Source of the DNA: Sphingobacteriales bacterium
GTDB lineage: Bacteria > Bacteroidota > Bacteroidia > Chitinophagales > UBA2359
DNA: 64,000 bases
Reading direction: 5' to 3'
Assembly (NCBI GenBank): GCA_016718845.1
Contig: JADKCK010000010.1
Span: 1-64,000 of the forward strand
Of this stretch, positions 24,827 to 34,633 are shown piece after piece. Position numbers and translations under genes: made by a program. The stretch's first letter is position 1; each line of letters begins with the position of its first letter. Below the pieces are notes generated by a model. It saw only the letters and a program-made list of their open reading frames with translations, was not told the origin of the DNA and searched no databases.

Positions 24827-27271
24827 TTAGCCCAAGTCCAATCGTTTTGCTGCCCAAGTGCTTGCCAAAGTAGTAAACAGTACTATAGAGATAGAGCTAA
24901 GAGGCATTAAGATAGCTGCAATAACTGGTTGTAGCGTACCTTGCACGGCAAACGATAATCCCACTATATTATACAGCACCGAAATAGCAAAGCTACCCCT
25001 AATAATGGTACGTCCGCTGCGGGCAAAGCGGATAAACTGCCCCAAACGGTCGAAGTGTTGCCCATCGAGGATAGCATCGCAGGCGGGCGAGAAGTTGTTT
25101 ATGTTGTCGGATACGGCAATACCTACATCGCTTTGCAACAAAGCACCCGCATCGTTTAGTCCATCGCCAAGCATTAGCACTTGTTTGCCTTGTTGTTGCA
25201 ATTGGGCAATAAATTGTAGTTTTTCGTCGGGTTTTTGGTTGAACAACAAAGGTGTATTGGTGCCAAATAAGGTTTGCAGATTTGTTTTTTCGGTATCTTT
25301 ATCGCCACTTAATAAATACAACGGATATTGCGGTTTTAAATTAGCTATCAAGGTGCTTAAACCGTGCCTATACTGGTTGGCGATGCTGTAATAGCCTAAT
25401 ACTTCGTTGTTGATAGCCACAAAAACGTGCGTGCCATTGGTGTTTGCTTCGATGTTGGATTGGGTAGGCATAAATTGGGCAGAGCCTAAGTAAATAGTAT
25501 CGCCCTCGATGTTGGCTTTTAATCCTTTTCCGAGTATTTCCTCGTAATTTTGAACAACAAATTTGCTTGCTTTGGCGGTATTTTTGTTGTTTTTTTGTTG
25601 CAGATACTGTACTATCTGCCTACTTAGTGGATGTGTAGATTGGGCGGCTAAGGTTTCTATTTTTTGTTGTTCGGTGGCGTTAGGTTCAACGCCTGTATAG
25701 ATAATTTGTGCCGCATTGGCTTGTGTTATAGTGCCTGTTTTATCGAAAACGATGGTGTTGATACCTGCCAGTTTTTCGATGATAGCATTATTTTTTACGT
25801 AAAATTTGTTTCGCCCCAACCAACGCAGCATATTGCCGTAGGTAAAAGTAGCCGACAAAAGCAATGCACACGGGCAGGCAATTATTAACACTGCCGTAAG
25901 GGCTGCAATTGCCCTATGAGGGTTGCCCATACTTAACCAATAAGCGGTAGATAGTGCTGCGATACTAAAAATAGATAGTGTAAAATAGCGGTTAATTTGT
26001 TCTACAAATGTTTGTTCGGCTTGGTGTTGTTGGGTGTTGTGGCTTAGGTTGGGGTTGTTCCAGAGTTGGGTTAAATAACTTTGCGACACCTCTTTTACCA
26101 CCTCTAACTCAATAATACTACCCGTATGTTTGCCGCCTGCATAAATTAGTTCGCCGGCTTTTTTTTCGATAATCACCGCTTCGCCTGTTACAAAGCTGTA
26201 ATCTATCTGCCCAATACCTTTATATAATAGGGCATCGGCGGGTACTAATTCGTTGTTGTGCAGTATTATTTTATCGCCTACTTTTAGCTGGGTAACTGGC
26301 ACTTGTATTTCGGATGATGGACGTTTGACTGTAACCGCCACCGGAAAGTACGATTTATAATCGCGCTCAAACGACAACGAATCGTAGGTTTTGCGCTGAA
26401 AATATCGCCCAATTAACATAAAAAACACAATACCCGTCATCGAATCCATATAGCCCGCTCCGGTTTGTGTAATAATTTCGTAGAGGCTGCGCCCAAATGT
26501 AACCAAAATGGCTAAGGCAATGGGTGCATCTATGTTTAAATACCTGTAGCGGATAGATTGATAGGCTGCCACAAAAAACTCGGAGGCGCTGTAAAAAAAC
26601 ACCGGTAGTGCCAACAGTAAATTTAGGGTGCTAAAAATTTTTGCCAATTGTGGCGTATCGGCAAGGTTGCCCCACGATAGGTATTCGGGCAAGCTAAGCA
26701 GCATAATGTTGGCAAATGCAAAACCTGCAATGCCAATTTTGTATAAATGCGACCTATTAGTGGTTTTGTTTTGTTGTTCGGCAATATCCGACAGGCTGAT
26801 GTGTGGCTCGTAGCCTATGGCTGCTAGTAAATCGGCTATGCGGCGAAGGTTTGTTTTTTGCGGGTCAAAGATAATTTTAATTTCTTTTTTCGGAAAATTA
26901 ACCTCCGAGTCTAACACACCTACTTCTATTCGGTGCAAATTTTCGAGCAGCCACACACACGAACTGCAATGAATATGGGGTATATGCAGGGTAATGTGGG
27001 TTTGATTGGCATCGCTAAAACGCACCAATTTCTGGGCAATGTCGGGATTATCAAGGTAGGCAAATTTTTCGGGGGCTACCTTTTGTTTGCCCGATATACC
27101 GGGTGCAACTTGGTCGAGGGTGTAGTAGTTGCAAAGGTTGTTTTGGTTTAAGATTTGGTAAACCGTTTGGCAACCATCGCAACAAAAATGTTTGTCGTCT
27201 GCCACAAGGTGGTTTTCGGCACATTCTTCGCCGCAGTGATAACAAGTTTGTTTTAAGGTTGTAGTGGGCAT
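24827..27271 (-). CDS. Heavy-metal (copper) P1B-type ATPase, CcoI/FixI-like
   Basis: 814 residues. The N-terminal Cys-rich domain has CYHCGEEC at residues 10-17 and FCCDGC at 29-34, followed by an HMA-like domain with HCSSCVW near residue 100. Eight membrane segments are expected. The ion-binding motif CPCALLLS is near 467, the phosphorylation site DKTGTIT near 510, the HP motif THPLSRQI near 550 and GDGLNDAGAL near 704. The extra N-terminal metal-binding domain and CPC motif fit the CcoI/FixI group that supplies copper for cbb3 oxidase. In other Bacteroidota it lies next to ccoS/ccoN; none is here, so the exact physiological role is less certain. Confidence 0.93.
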   Translation of the reverse strand: MPTTTLKQTCYHCGEECAENHLVADDKHFCCDGCQTVYQILNQNNLCNYYTLDQVAPGISGKQKVAPEKFAYLDNPDIAQKLVRFSDANQTHITLHIPHIHCSSCVWLLENLHRIEVGVLDSEVNFPKKEIKIIFDPQKTNLRRIADLLAAIGYEPHISLSDIAEQQNKTTNRSHLYKIGIAGFAFANIMLLSLPEYLSWGNLADTPQLAKIFSTLNLLLALPVFFYSASEFFVAAYQSIRYRYLNIDAPIALAILVTFGRSLYEIITQTGAGYMDSMTGIVFFMLIGRYFQRKTYDSLSFERDYKSYFPVAVTVKRPSSEIQVPVTQLKVGDKIILHNNELVPADALLYKGIGQIDYSFVTGEAVIIEKKAGELIYAGGKHTGSIIELEVVKEVSQSYLTQLWNNPNLSHNTQQHQAEQTFVEQINRYFTLSIFSIAALSTAYWLSMGNPHRAIAALTAVLIIACPCALLLSATFTYGNMLRWLGRNKFYVKNNAIIEKLAGINTIVFDKTGTITQANAAQIIYTGVEPNATEQQKIETLAAQSTHPLSRQIVQYLQQKNNKNTAKASKFVVQNYEEILGKGLKANIEGDTIYLGSAQFMPTQSNIEANTNGTHVFVAINNEVLGYYSIANQYRHGLSTLIANLKPQYPLYLLSGDKDTEKTNLQTLFGTNTPLLFNQKPDEKLQFIAQLQQQGKQVLMLGDGLNDAGALLQSDVGIAVSDNINNFSPACDAILDGQHFDRLGQFIRFARSGRTIIRGSFAISVLYNIVGLSFAVQGTLQPVIAAILMPLSSISIVLFTTLASTWAAKRLDLG

Positions 27272-27398
27272 TTGGGTTAATTATTGATTATTAATTATTG
27301 ATTAATGTTATGCAGAAGAGGATACAGATTTTACGGATTAAACACGGATTTTAAGAAATGGATTTTTGATGTTGATTTAAAAACCCGAACTATCCAAA

Positions 27399-28676
27399 CT
27401 AACTCGTTTCATCTCCTTTTAGTTTTACCAATCGTTTGTAGTACCACATCAATATGGCTGCTGCTAGTAAGCACCATGCGCTTAACACTGCAAAGGTATA
27501 ACTAACTTGTTGAATAAAAAACGGGAACGAGAATAAATAAATAAGAGCCAACCGACACAACACATTAATAACATAAAACACCGAGTTGGCACGACCGCTA
27601 ACTTGGTTGGGTATGTGCTGAAACAGATAGGTTGTACGCATTATGCGCGAGCCTGCATTTGCCCAACCTAACAATAAATTAAGGACATAAAATACCCAAA
27701 TAGAGCGGCTAACTATCAACACGGCAAAGCAAGTGGCACTAATGCTTGCCAGTACAATATTGCCTAATACCTGCGATTGATGTTTGAACAAACGCATCAC
27801 CCAAACACCTGCAAAGATAGCACCTGTGGCAAAAGCTACCTCTGCCCAAGCATATACATTGGCGTTGGCATGTAGATCGTTTTTTACAAAATTTGGAAAC
27901 ACTTGCATGTTAATAACCAAAGTAGTTACAAACACAAACAAAGCAGCATTGCCAAACACAAACAATACCCAGCGTTTTTGAAAGTAATTAAAGCCCACCC
28001 GCAAACGTTGAAAGGCGTTGCCGTCTTCGGCGTGTCGGTGTATGGTGGGGGTGTATTTTATAGGTAAGATGAGCAAAAAGGATAACAGATAGGTTGCCCC
28101 ATCTAACAAAAAAACGTGGTGCAACTGCCATGCGGGTATGCTAAAAGGTAAGTTTATTTGCCAACCCAATAGGTTTATATCCCCGGCGGGTATGCCTTGT
28201 AACAAAATGGCAGCCATTGCCCCAGCTATTGCCGATGTTATTTGCCCTTGTATCTCGATGTACGACACTACACGCCCGTAATCTTCGCGGTCGGTAATTT
28301 CTTGCAAAAAAGCGTATAGTGCAGGGTAGTGTATATTATAGGTATAAAAAGTAGTTGCAAATACCAATGCAACTAAGGCAATAGGCACCTGCCCATACCA
28401 AAAACCTGCTGCCGATACGCTAAATAGCACCAATGTACCCATAAAATTTTCGGCAAGAAATATCTTCTTTCGGTCAAACTTATCTACCAAAGTACCACTA
28501 TACAAACCCCAAAACAAAGCGCCCAAGGTAACAATGGCATAAATGCGCCCAAACAACGACTCTTGGTGGGCAAGGGTGGTAAAATACCAAGGTATGGCAA
28601 TCATGCTCATGCCTTGTGCCATGCCCGATACCGTATTGGCAATAAATAGTGATGCTATTGCTGGTTTATTTTTCAA
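27399..28676 (-). CDS. MFS transporter
   Basis: 425 residues with about twelve hydrophobic segments. GTLVDKFDRKKIF near residue 60 is the conserved MFS loop between helices 2 and 3. The overall pattern (SLFIANTVSGMAQGM at the start, DRKK loop, FLQEITDREDYGRVVSYIEI at 128-147) is that of the MFS_3/DHA3 group that includes macrolide and enterobactin exporters. Substrate cannot be predicted. The gene is transcribed from the same strand as the copper ATPase gene downstream, with a 127-base gap. Confidence 0.9.
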   Translation of the reverse strand: MKNKPAIASLFIANTVSGMAQGMSMIAIPWYFTTLAHQESLFGRIYAIVTLGALFWGLYSGTLVDKFDRKKIFLAENFMGTLVLFSVSAAGFWYGQVPIALVALVFATTFYTYNIHYPALYAFLQEITDREDYGRVVSYIEIQGQITSAIAGAMAAILLQGIPAGDINLLGWQINLPFSIPAWQLHHVFLLDGATYLLSFLLILPIKYTPTIHRHAEDGNAFQRLRVGFNYFQKRWVLFVFGNAALFVFVTTLVINMQVFPNFVKNDLHANANVYAWAEVAFATGAIFAGVWVMRLFKHQSQVLGNIVLASISATCFAVLIVSRSIWVFYVLNLLLGWANAGSRIMRTTYLFQHIPNQVSGRANSVFYVINVLCRLALIYLFSFPFFIQQVSYTFAVLSAWCLLAAAILMWYYKRLVKLKGDETS

Positions 28677-28706
28677 AATTTAGTTTAACAATTGTATGAT
28701 TTGCTC

Positions 28707-28738
28707 GCGTTTTACCGACGGAAAATCGGTTAAAACGC
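28707..28738. terminator. Inverted repeat upstream of the MFS gene
   Basis: GCGTTTTACCGA pairs with TCGGTTAAAACGC (one bulge). It lies between the barrel gene at 28912 and the MFS gene and could be the barrel gene's terminator or a regulatory site. Confidence 0.5.
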
Positions 28739-28849
28739 TGCCTTATTTACTTTGGGTTGATAGCTCGGGCAATAAAAATAGCATATTTGGGCGATAAAAG
28801 CGGTGTTTTGTAGGCAATAATGGTCATGTATTGTTATCAAACAAGCTTT

Positions 28850-28866
28850 ACCGATACAAGTATTGA
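28850..28866. repeat. Partial ACCGATACAAGTAT palindrome
   Basis: ACCGATACAAGTATTGATG: the left arm is identical to that of the palindromes at 21143-21188, the right arm has diverged. Confidence 0.4.
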
Positions 28867-28911
28867 TGCTTAAAGCGATCTTTTGATGCATTAGTACAAA
28901 GAGAATAATTA

Positions 28912-29772
28912 TCAAAACCCGCCAAAGCAACTGCTTTTTTTTCTGCCATTTTTAGCCGTTTCGAAGCGGTAAGCAATAGTAAAACCAAGTGTAAAATACC
29001 AATCTTTGTTTTTGGGGTTTCCGCGCTGTTCGTTGCTGTTGGCAAAAATGGGTATGCCCGTACCATTTACCTCGCCCGAGCGGTCGGACAAGGCGGCGGC
29101 TAACTCGCCACGTCGTTCGGCAAGGTCGTAATAGCTGTGGTATTGGGTGCTTACATCGTCTAGGTAATCGGTAAAAAGTTTGCGTTGTAGGGCTTCAAAT
29201 CCTATTGTAAAACCATTATCAAACTGCCAACGCACACCTGCTCCAAGGGGTAACGCCATTTGCCAAAGTTTATAAAAGCGTGCCGATTCGTTGTCTAAAT
29301 TTTGTCCTTCGGTGCCAAGTGGTTGCAGGGCTACCCATTGGTTTTGGTATTTGGCTTTGGGGTTAAACTTAAACACAGCAATGCCACCTGTTAGGTAAGG
29401 CACTATTTTGTTGGTGTGCGGATTAAGCACATCAACTATAGCTAACAAACTACCCTCGAAAATAGTTGAGCGAAAGCTAAGATTTCGGAGGTTGATGTTT
29501 GGATTTTTTGAATGGGCATCGCTGCCACCTACCTGTGCCCACATAATAGCTCCACGTAGATTAAGGTGTGGTAGTAGTTCGGTTTGTGCAAAGGCGTTGA
29601 GCATGGGGCGTGTTTCTTGCAAAACCACAATACCCGGTACCAAATCACCATTATAGTTGGCAGCACCTAAACCCACACCCAGCTCCGAAAAACGAGTTTG
29701 TGCTTGTATGTTTAGTGCGCACAAAAAACAAAACAATAATAGTGTATAAATATATGCGTTACTTTTTTTCAT
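28912..29772 (-). CDS. DUF6089-type outer-membrane beta-barrel protein
   Basis: 286 residues. Signal peptide of about 24 residues (ends NIQAQ). The mature part begins TRFSELGVGLGAANYNGDL, then RPMLNAFAQTELLPHLNLRGAI, and later PYLTGGIAVFKFNPKA and LPLGAGVRWQFDNGFTIGFEALQRKLFTDYLDDV. These strands and the 'YLDDVSTQY' end are typical of the DUF6089 porin-like family of Bacteroidota. Predicted to lie in the outer membrane. C-terminal residues after FTIAYRFETAKNG are short and basic. A TAATTTTG -7 box lies at 29793-29800 on the minus strand. Confidence 0.87.
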   Translation of the reverse strand: MKKSNAYIYTLLLFCFLCALNIQAQTRFSELGVGLGAANYNGDLVPGIVVLQETRPMLNAFAQTELLPHLNLRGAIMWAQVGGSDAHSKNPNINLRNLSFRSTIFEGSLLAIVDVLNPHTNKIVPYLTGGIAVFKFNPKAKYQNQWVALQPLGTEGQNLDNESARFYKLWQMALPLGAGVRWQFDNGFTIGFEALQRKLFTDYLDDVSTQYHSYYDLAERRGELAAALSDRSGEVNGTGIPIFANSNEQRGNPKNKDWYFTLGFTIAYRFETAKNGRKKSSCFGGF

Positions 29773-29792
29773 GGGTAGTGCAATTTTAGCCG

Positions 29793-29800
29793 CAAAATTA
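29793..29800 (-). promoter_or_regulatory. -7 box (TAATTTTG) before the DUF6089 gene
   Basis: TAATTTTG followed by CG on the minus strand, about 20 bases upstream of the start codon. No clear -33 TTTG at the usual spacing. Confidence 0.4.
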
Positions 29801-29900
29801 CAACAAATTACTTAGGTTTGGGTTATTAGGCTTGGCAAACTTTGAAAAGTGTGGGTATTGTAGCCAGTAGTGGTTTAACAATATCTCCCAAAAATAAAAT

Positions 29901-29928
29901 CCCCTTCTGGTGTTTAACCAAGAAGGGG
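29901..29928 (-). terminator. Hairpin terminator after the OMPP1/FadL gene
   Basis: CCCCTTCTGGT pairs with ACCAAGAAGGGG across a short loop, with a one-base bulge; T-rich on the minus strand after the stem. Confidence 0.7.
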
Positions 29929-29992
29929 AAGTTTGCTTTTTTTAACCAGTGTGCAGTGTGTGTATAAAATAGTTTAAATTTGGTTATTATTA

Positions 29993-31435
29993 TTAAAAAC
30001 GCAAGCCAAAAGTAAATAACAAGTTATTGTTAGTGGTGTTTAAGTTGGCTGTGGGTGCCTCGGTATAAAAGCGGTAATCGTTTTTGTTGATACCACGCAC
30101 AAATGCCACATCTGCCGAAATTTTATTTTCGCGTATGCCCAAACCTGCGCTAATAGTTTGGCGGTTTAGGTTGTCTTGATTTTTATAGGGGCTACCATAA
30201 TAATTATAACCTGCACGTACCCTAAAAATATCGCGGGCAAACTCGGCACCTACTTTAAAGTTAGAGGCAGCTTGGTAGTTGTTTCTGATATCGCGGTTTA
30301 TGTCGCTGGTTAGTTGGGTGTAGCCGTCTAAATTTATCTCGGCTTGGCTATAATCTACCCATTCGTAATCAAACGATAAAAAGCCTAAGTTTTTGACAAT
30401 ACCCGAAATGCCCGTAGTAACACGCCAAGGCGAAGAGATTATGTACTTAAAACCAGCATTGTCATCGGGTGAATCTTGTGTATACTGTTGTCCTCCTGTA
30501 AAATTAGATACCATACTTACATCGTACAAATCTTCGAGGGTGTTGCGGGTAGGTGTGTGTGCGGCTATGCCAATGCGCAGTTGCTCTATCGGGCGATAAA
30601 TCATACCAAATTTACCATTAATACCCAAACCTTGTGTGCGTAGGGTGTTTATTTCGCGGTAGCTTTCGTAGTCACCGTGTACATTGTTTTTATCTGTTTC
30701 TGTATATTCTACCTCCGATTTATAATGGGTATAGGGCAAGCCCAAGGTAGCTCCAAAGTATAGTTTATCTTTATAATCTAATCCTAATGCCATCAAATAC
30801 TCCTCTTTGCCTCCTTTTACATAGGCACTAGTGGTTTGTTGCACATTGTTGGGTGTATGCCCTTCGTAACCGGTTAGCGAGCCGTTGGCGTTATAAACGG
30901 GGTCTATTAAATAAGTAAAGTAAGCCAAGGCTGCATCAAAGGGGCGTTCGGTGGCAAGGTCGGCTTCGGGGGTAGTACCTGCAATGCCTGCATAATAATT
31001 GGTGATAGAGCCGTTGGTGTTATATCCATCGGCAATAAAACGGTTGTTATAGTTTGCCAACCGATTAAAGCCAATAGCAAAGGTGCTTTTTAGGTCGCGT
31101 TTGTTGTTGTTGGCAAACACAAAACCTATGTTGTTAAGGCTAAAAGCGCTGCGTTTGTCGGTGGTGGTAGTACCTAAAAAATCGGCATCGGTGCTCGAAA
31201 AGCTAAGGCTAGGTGTTATGGTCATCTCCGATTTGGTATACAAACCCAAACCAGCAGGGTTAATACTTGCCGACGAAAAATCGGCACCCAACGAGCCAAA
31301 TGCCCCGCCAGCGCCTAAACTGCGGGCTGTACCGCCAGCTATGGTTTCGGAGTACCGAAAAGCATCGCTGGCTGTTTGTGCTTGTGTTTGCAATGCAAAA
31401 AACGAACAAATTAATAATAAAATACTTTTTTTCAT
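29993..31435 (-). CDS. OMPP1/FadL-type outer-membrane transport protein
   Basis: 480 residues, signal peptide of about 19 residues (ends TQAQ). The mature start DAFRYSETIAGGTARSLGAGGAFGSLGADFSSASINPAGLG is the diagnostic FadL/OMPP1 N-terminal plug region. The rest is a beta-barrel with alternating strands (SPWRVTTGISGIVKNLGFLSFDYEWVDYSQAEI, FKVGAEFARDIFRVRAGYNYYGSPY, ISAGLGIRE, LLFTFGLRF at the C-terminus ending in Phe). Family members move hydrophobic compounds across the outer membrane. Same orientation as the DUF6089 gene, but separated by a terminator. Confidence 0.92.
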   Translation of the reverse strand: MKKSILLLICSFFALQTQAQTASDAFRYSETIAGGTARSLGAGGAFGSLGADFSSASINPAGLGLYTKSEMTITPSLSFSSTDADFLGTTTTDKRSAFSLNNIGFVFANNNKRDLKSTFAIGFNRLANYNNRFIADGYNTNGSITNYYAGIAGTTPEADLATERPFDAALAYFTYLIDPVYNANGSLTGYEGHTPNNVQQTTSAYVKGGKEEYLMALGLDYKDKLYFGATLGLPYTHYKSEVEYTETDKNNVHGDYESYREINTLRTQGLGINGKFGMIYRPIEQLRIGIAAHTPTRNTLEDLYDVSMVSNFTGGQQYTQDSPDDNAGFKYIISSPWRVTTGISGIVKNLGFLSFDYEWVDYSQAEINLDGYTQLTSDINRDIRNNYQAASNFKVGAEFARDIFRVRAGYNYYGSPYKNQDNLNRQTISAGLGIRENKISADVAFVRGINKNDYRFYTEAPTANLNTTNNNLLFTFGLRF

Positions 31436-31651
31436 AATAAATTAGTTTGTGATAGTTTATGTCTTTGTTTGTTACAAATCTTTAGACACCTTCAAATGCC
31501 CAATAGTTTAATAGCACTACGTAAAAAACAAAATTTTTGAAGAGCTATGCCAAATACTAAAAAAAAATTTGACCAAACAAGTATTTTGCGTCTTTTATTA
31601 GAGTTATAGCTAAATTACAGCAATTTAGTGCAACACGTAAACGTGAGTATA

Positions 31652-32378
31652 ATGCGTAAAGTAATATCTTTGCTGGTTGTGGCTTTATTTGTTGCTATTT
31701 TTATAGCATTTGCACAAAAGAAACATTTTGATAGCAGTATTTTAAGTATAATTGTAGATACTAGGCAACAAAATCTCCAATTTTATTGGAAAGATAATAT
31801 AGGGCAAGCATTCAAATCTATTGCGAATCTAAAAACGTGGCTGGATACTAATGGACATCAACTTATTTTTGCCACCAATGGCGGTATGTATAAATCAGGC
31901 AACCTGCCACAAGGTTTATATATCGAAAACTTTGCAACACTTGCTGCCTTAGATACATTGACCGGAAAAGGAAACTTTTACTTAAACCCCAATGGCGTAT
32001 TTTATATTTTGGCAGATAATACTACAGGCATTTGTAAAACCAAGCAATTTAAAAATAACGGCAATGTAAAGTATGCCACACAATCGGGACCTATGCTGCT
32101 TGTAGATGGGCAAATAAATAAGCTTGTTTGTAAATGGTTCAAAAAACCTAAACATCAGAAATGGGGTAGGTATTTTATCCAATAACAAAACGCTATTTGC
32201 CATGTCGAAAAAAGAAATAAATTTTTACGACTTTGCAAAATACTTTAAAAACAAAGGTTGCAAAAATGCGTTGTACCTCGACGGTTTTGTATCAAAAACT
32301 TATTTACCTCAACAAAACTGGATACAAACAGACGGGGATTTTGGCGTGATAATAGGATTAACAGAGAAAATAAAATAA
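31652..32378 (+). CDS. Phosphodiester glycosidase (NAGPA/DUF2233) family protein, frameshifted
   Basis: Start ATG 31652 gives a signal peptide (ends FIAFAQ). The first frame has LIFATNGGMYKSGNLPQGLYIE and YATQSGPMLLVDGQINK, then runs out of register near 32115-32123. The +1 frame from 32124 continues with LFVNGSKNLNIRNGVGI, FDFAKYFK-type helix and CKNALYLDGFVS, finishing GDFGVIIGL. These are consecutive parts of the NAGPA/DUF2233 phosphodiester glycosidase family. One extra base near 32118-32123 breaks the gene; either sequencing error or a recent pseudogene. Intact length would be about 240 residues. Secreted or periplasmic; substrate unknown. Confidence 0.75.
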
Positions 32379-32454
32379 CTTTTTTATAACCAATAAATTA
32401 TCGCCATTCCTATCTAAAACCCCATTTATTTAATATGTATCAAAAAAAAACACT

Positions 32455-33666
32455 ATGGATATATTTCAAAAATGCCACGAATTTAGGCGTGCCGATGATG
32501 TAAAAGATGCTGGCATCTACCCTTACTTTAAAGCTATTGAAGAGAGCGAAGGACCCGTTGTACGTATAGAAGGTAAACCTATTGTAATGGCAGGTTCTAA
32601 CAATTATTTGGGTTTAACTACACATCCGCACGTGCGCGAGGCTGCCATGAAAGCCCTCGAAAAATACGGCACAAGTTGTTCGGGGTCGAGGTACCTAACT
32701 GGCACGATAAACCTGCACGAAGAACTAGAAACACGTTTGGCTAAATTTATGGGCAAAGAAGCCTGTTTGTTGTTTAGCACTGGTTATCAAACTGGGCAAG
32801 GCGTAATTGGCACCTTAGTTGGGCGTGGCGAATACATCATATCGGACCGCGACAACCACGCAAGTATTGTACAAGGCAATTTGCTTGCTGCGGGCATGGG
32901 CGCACAAACCAAGCGCTTTAAGCACAACGACATGAACGACCTTGAAAAAGTACTAGAAAACATCCCCTACGATGCCGCCAAACTAATTGTTGCCGATGGC
33001 GTTTTTAGCACGTTTGGCGGCATTGTAAATCTACCGGATATAAACGCTTTGGCTAAAAAATACAACGCCCGAGTACTAATTGACGATGCACATGCCTTGG
33101 GCGTAATTGGCAAAGGCGGACGCGGCACTGCCAGCGAATTTAATTTAGACCAAGAGGTAGATTTGGTGATGTGTACCTTTAGCAAAACCTTGGCTTCGTT
33201 GGGTGGTTTTGTGGTTGGCTCTGAGCGCGTTATCAACTACATCAAACACCTATCGCCAGCACTTATTTTTAGTGCATCGCCCACGCCTGCATCGGTGGCA
33301 GCAGCTATTGCCGCCCTCGATGTATTAGAAAAACACCCCGAAATGGTAGAACAGTTGGTGACAAATGCCCACCGTGTGCGCACCGCTTTGCAAAAAATGG
33401 GCTATCAAGTACCCGACGGACGCACCGCCATTGTACCTGTTTTTATTGGCGATGATGTAAAAACTTTTACCATGTGGAAAATGCTATACGAAGCAGGCGT
33501 GTTTGTAAACGCTTTTGTATCGCCTGCCACACCGCCCGGCAAACAAATGTTGCGCTGTAGTTTTATGGCAACCCACCAAAACGAACACCTCGATTATGTT
33601 ATAGATACCTTCCAAAAAGTGGGCGAACAATTAGGTATTATTGACACAAAACATGCATTGGTATAA
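32455..33666 (+). CDS. Serine palmitoyltransferase-type PLP-dependent acyltransferase
   Basis: 403 residues of the alpha-oxoamine synthase family. GSNNYLGLTTHP near residue 46, CSGSRYLTGTINLHEELE near 73, DRDNHASIVQGN near 135, DGVFSTFGGIVNLP near 178, DDAHALGVIGKGGRG near 205 and the PLP lysine in FSKTLASLGGF near 240. The sequence order and the SxGGF after the lysine match bacteroidal serine palmitoyltransferases, which condense serine and an acyl-thioester to start sphingolipid synthesis. Glycine C-acetyltransferase and 8-amino-7-oxononanoate synthase are alternatives in the same family. No ceramide genes lie next to it; a lone spt is usual in this phylum. Confidence 0.85.
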   Translation: MDIFQKCHEFRRADDVKDAGIYPYFKAIEESEGPVVRIEGKPIVMAGSNNYLGLTTHPHVREAAMKALEKYGTSCSGSRYLTGTINLHEELETRLAKFMGKEACLLFSTGYQTGQGVIGTLVGRGEYIISDRDNHASIVQGNLLAAGMGAQTKRFKHNDMNDLEKVLENIPYDAAKLIVADGVFSTFGGIVNLPDINALAKKYNARVLIDDAHALGVIGKGGRGTASEFNLDQEVDLVMCTFSKTLASLGGFVVGSERVINYIKHLSPALIFSASPTPASVAAAIAALDVLEKHPEMVEQLVTNAHRVRTALQKMGYQVPDGRTAIVPVFIGDDVKTFTMWKMLYEAGVFVNAFVSPATPPGKQMLRCSFMATHQNEHLDYVIDTFQKVGEQLGIIDTKHALV

Positions 33667-33720
33667 TAAAACAATTAACCTAATTGCCCAATTTTGGTTA
33701 AAAATAACACACCAAATACA

Positions 33721-33757
33721 AAAAGCCTTGCAAAATTAACCTTTGCAAGGCTTTTTT
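33721..33757 (+). terminator. Hairpin terminator after the serine palmitoyltransferase gene
   Basis: AAAAGCCTTGCAAA / TTTGCAAGGCTTTTTT with a 7-base loop and a T run on the + strand. TACATTTG at 33761-33768 just after it may be the -7 box for the GNAT gene. Confidence 0.82.
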
Positions 33758-33797
33758 GCGTACATTTGCGTAACTTTACACCACCAATGTTGTCACT

Positions 33798-34598
33798 ATG
33801 CAATTCCGAGCATTTGAAACCACCGACCTTGCTTGCCTAAAAGATTTAGAACCACCAAATTGGGGCGATTTAACACCCCGATTTGTCTATTTTTTGCAAT
33901 CGCCCTTTTGCAAACCCATAAAATTGCTTATTAACCAGCAAATGGTAGCTATTGGAGCAAGCATATCGCACCAAAATACAGCATGGTTGGCTTGCATAAT
34001 TGTACACGAACAACATAGAAACAAAGGTTTAGGCAAATTAATTACACAACAATTAATAAACAATATTGACTCTGAAAAATGTAAAACTATTTATTTAGAT
34101 GCCACCGAAATGGGATACCCCGTTTATAAAAAATTAGGCTTTGAAATAGACACCGAATACGCACACCTAAAAGCACCAACAGTAGCACATAAGCCACAAA
34201 TTTCGGATTTGATTGTATCGTTTAACCCCAAATTTGCTGCCCAATTATTTGCCCTAGACCAACAAGTATCGGGCGAAGGGCGTAGTGTGATACTTTCTGA
34301 ACACCTCGCGTCGGCTAAACTTTACCTAAACCACACAACCCTCGAGGGTTTTTATATGCCCACATTAGCCGACGGATTGATTGTTGCCAACACACCAAAC
34401 GCTGGTATAGAACTGATAAAACACCGATTACAAACAAACGATTTTGCCGCTTTACCTATCAACAACACCCTTGCAATCCATTTTTTGGAACAGCAAAATT
34501 GGCAAATCTATCGCACCTCAAAACGTATGTTTTTGGGCGAAAAAAGAACTTGGCAACCACAAAACTTATATAATCGAATAAACGGGCAGTTGGGGTGA
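33798..34598 (+). CDS. GNAT acetyltransferase with C-terminal Acetyltransf_18-like domain
   Basis: 266 residues. The N-terminal GNAT fold has IVHEQHRNKGLGKLITQQLI near residue 75 (the acetyl-CoA loop RxxGxG/A) and YLDATEMGYPVYKKLGFEIDTEY near 103. The second half (about 135-266) has RSVILSEHLASAKLY, ADGLIVANTP and a final 'RTSKRMFLG', the layout of the Acetyltransf_18 domain found after GNAT in a widespread family. Substrate unknown. It lies directly upstream of the repeat array before recF. Confidence 0.87.
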   Translation: MQFRAFETTDLACLKDLEPPNWGDLTPRFVYFLQSPFCKPIKLLINQQMVAIGASISHQNTAWLACIIVHEQHRNKGLGKLITQQLINNIDSEKCKTIYLDATEMGYPVYKKLGFEIDTEYAHLKAPTVAHKPQISDLIVSFNPKFAAQLFALDQQVSGEGRSVILSEHLASAKLYLNHTTLEGFYMPTLADGLIVANTPNAGIELIKHRLQTNDFAALPINNTLAIHFLEQQNWQIYRTSKRMFLGEKRTWQPQNLYNRINGQLG

Positions 34599-34633
34599 TT
34601 GATTGGTGACCAGATGCTCGCTGTCGGCTATCC

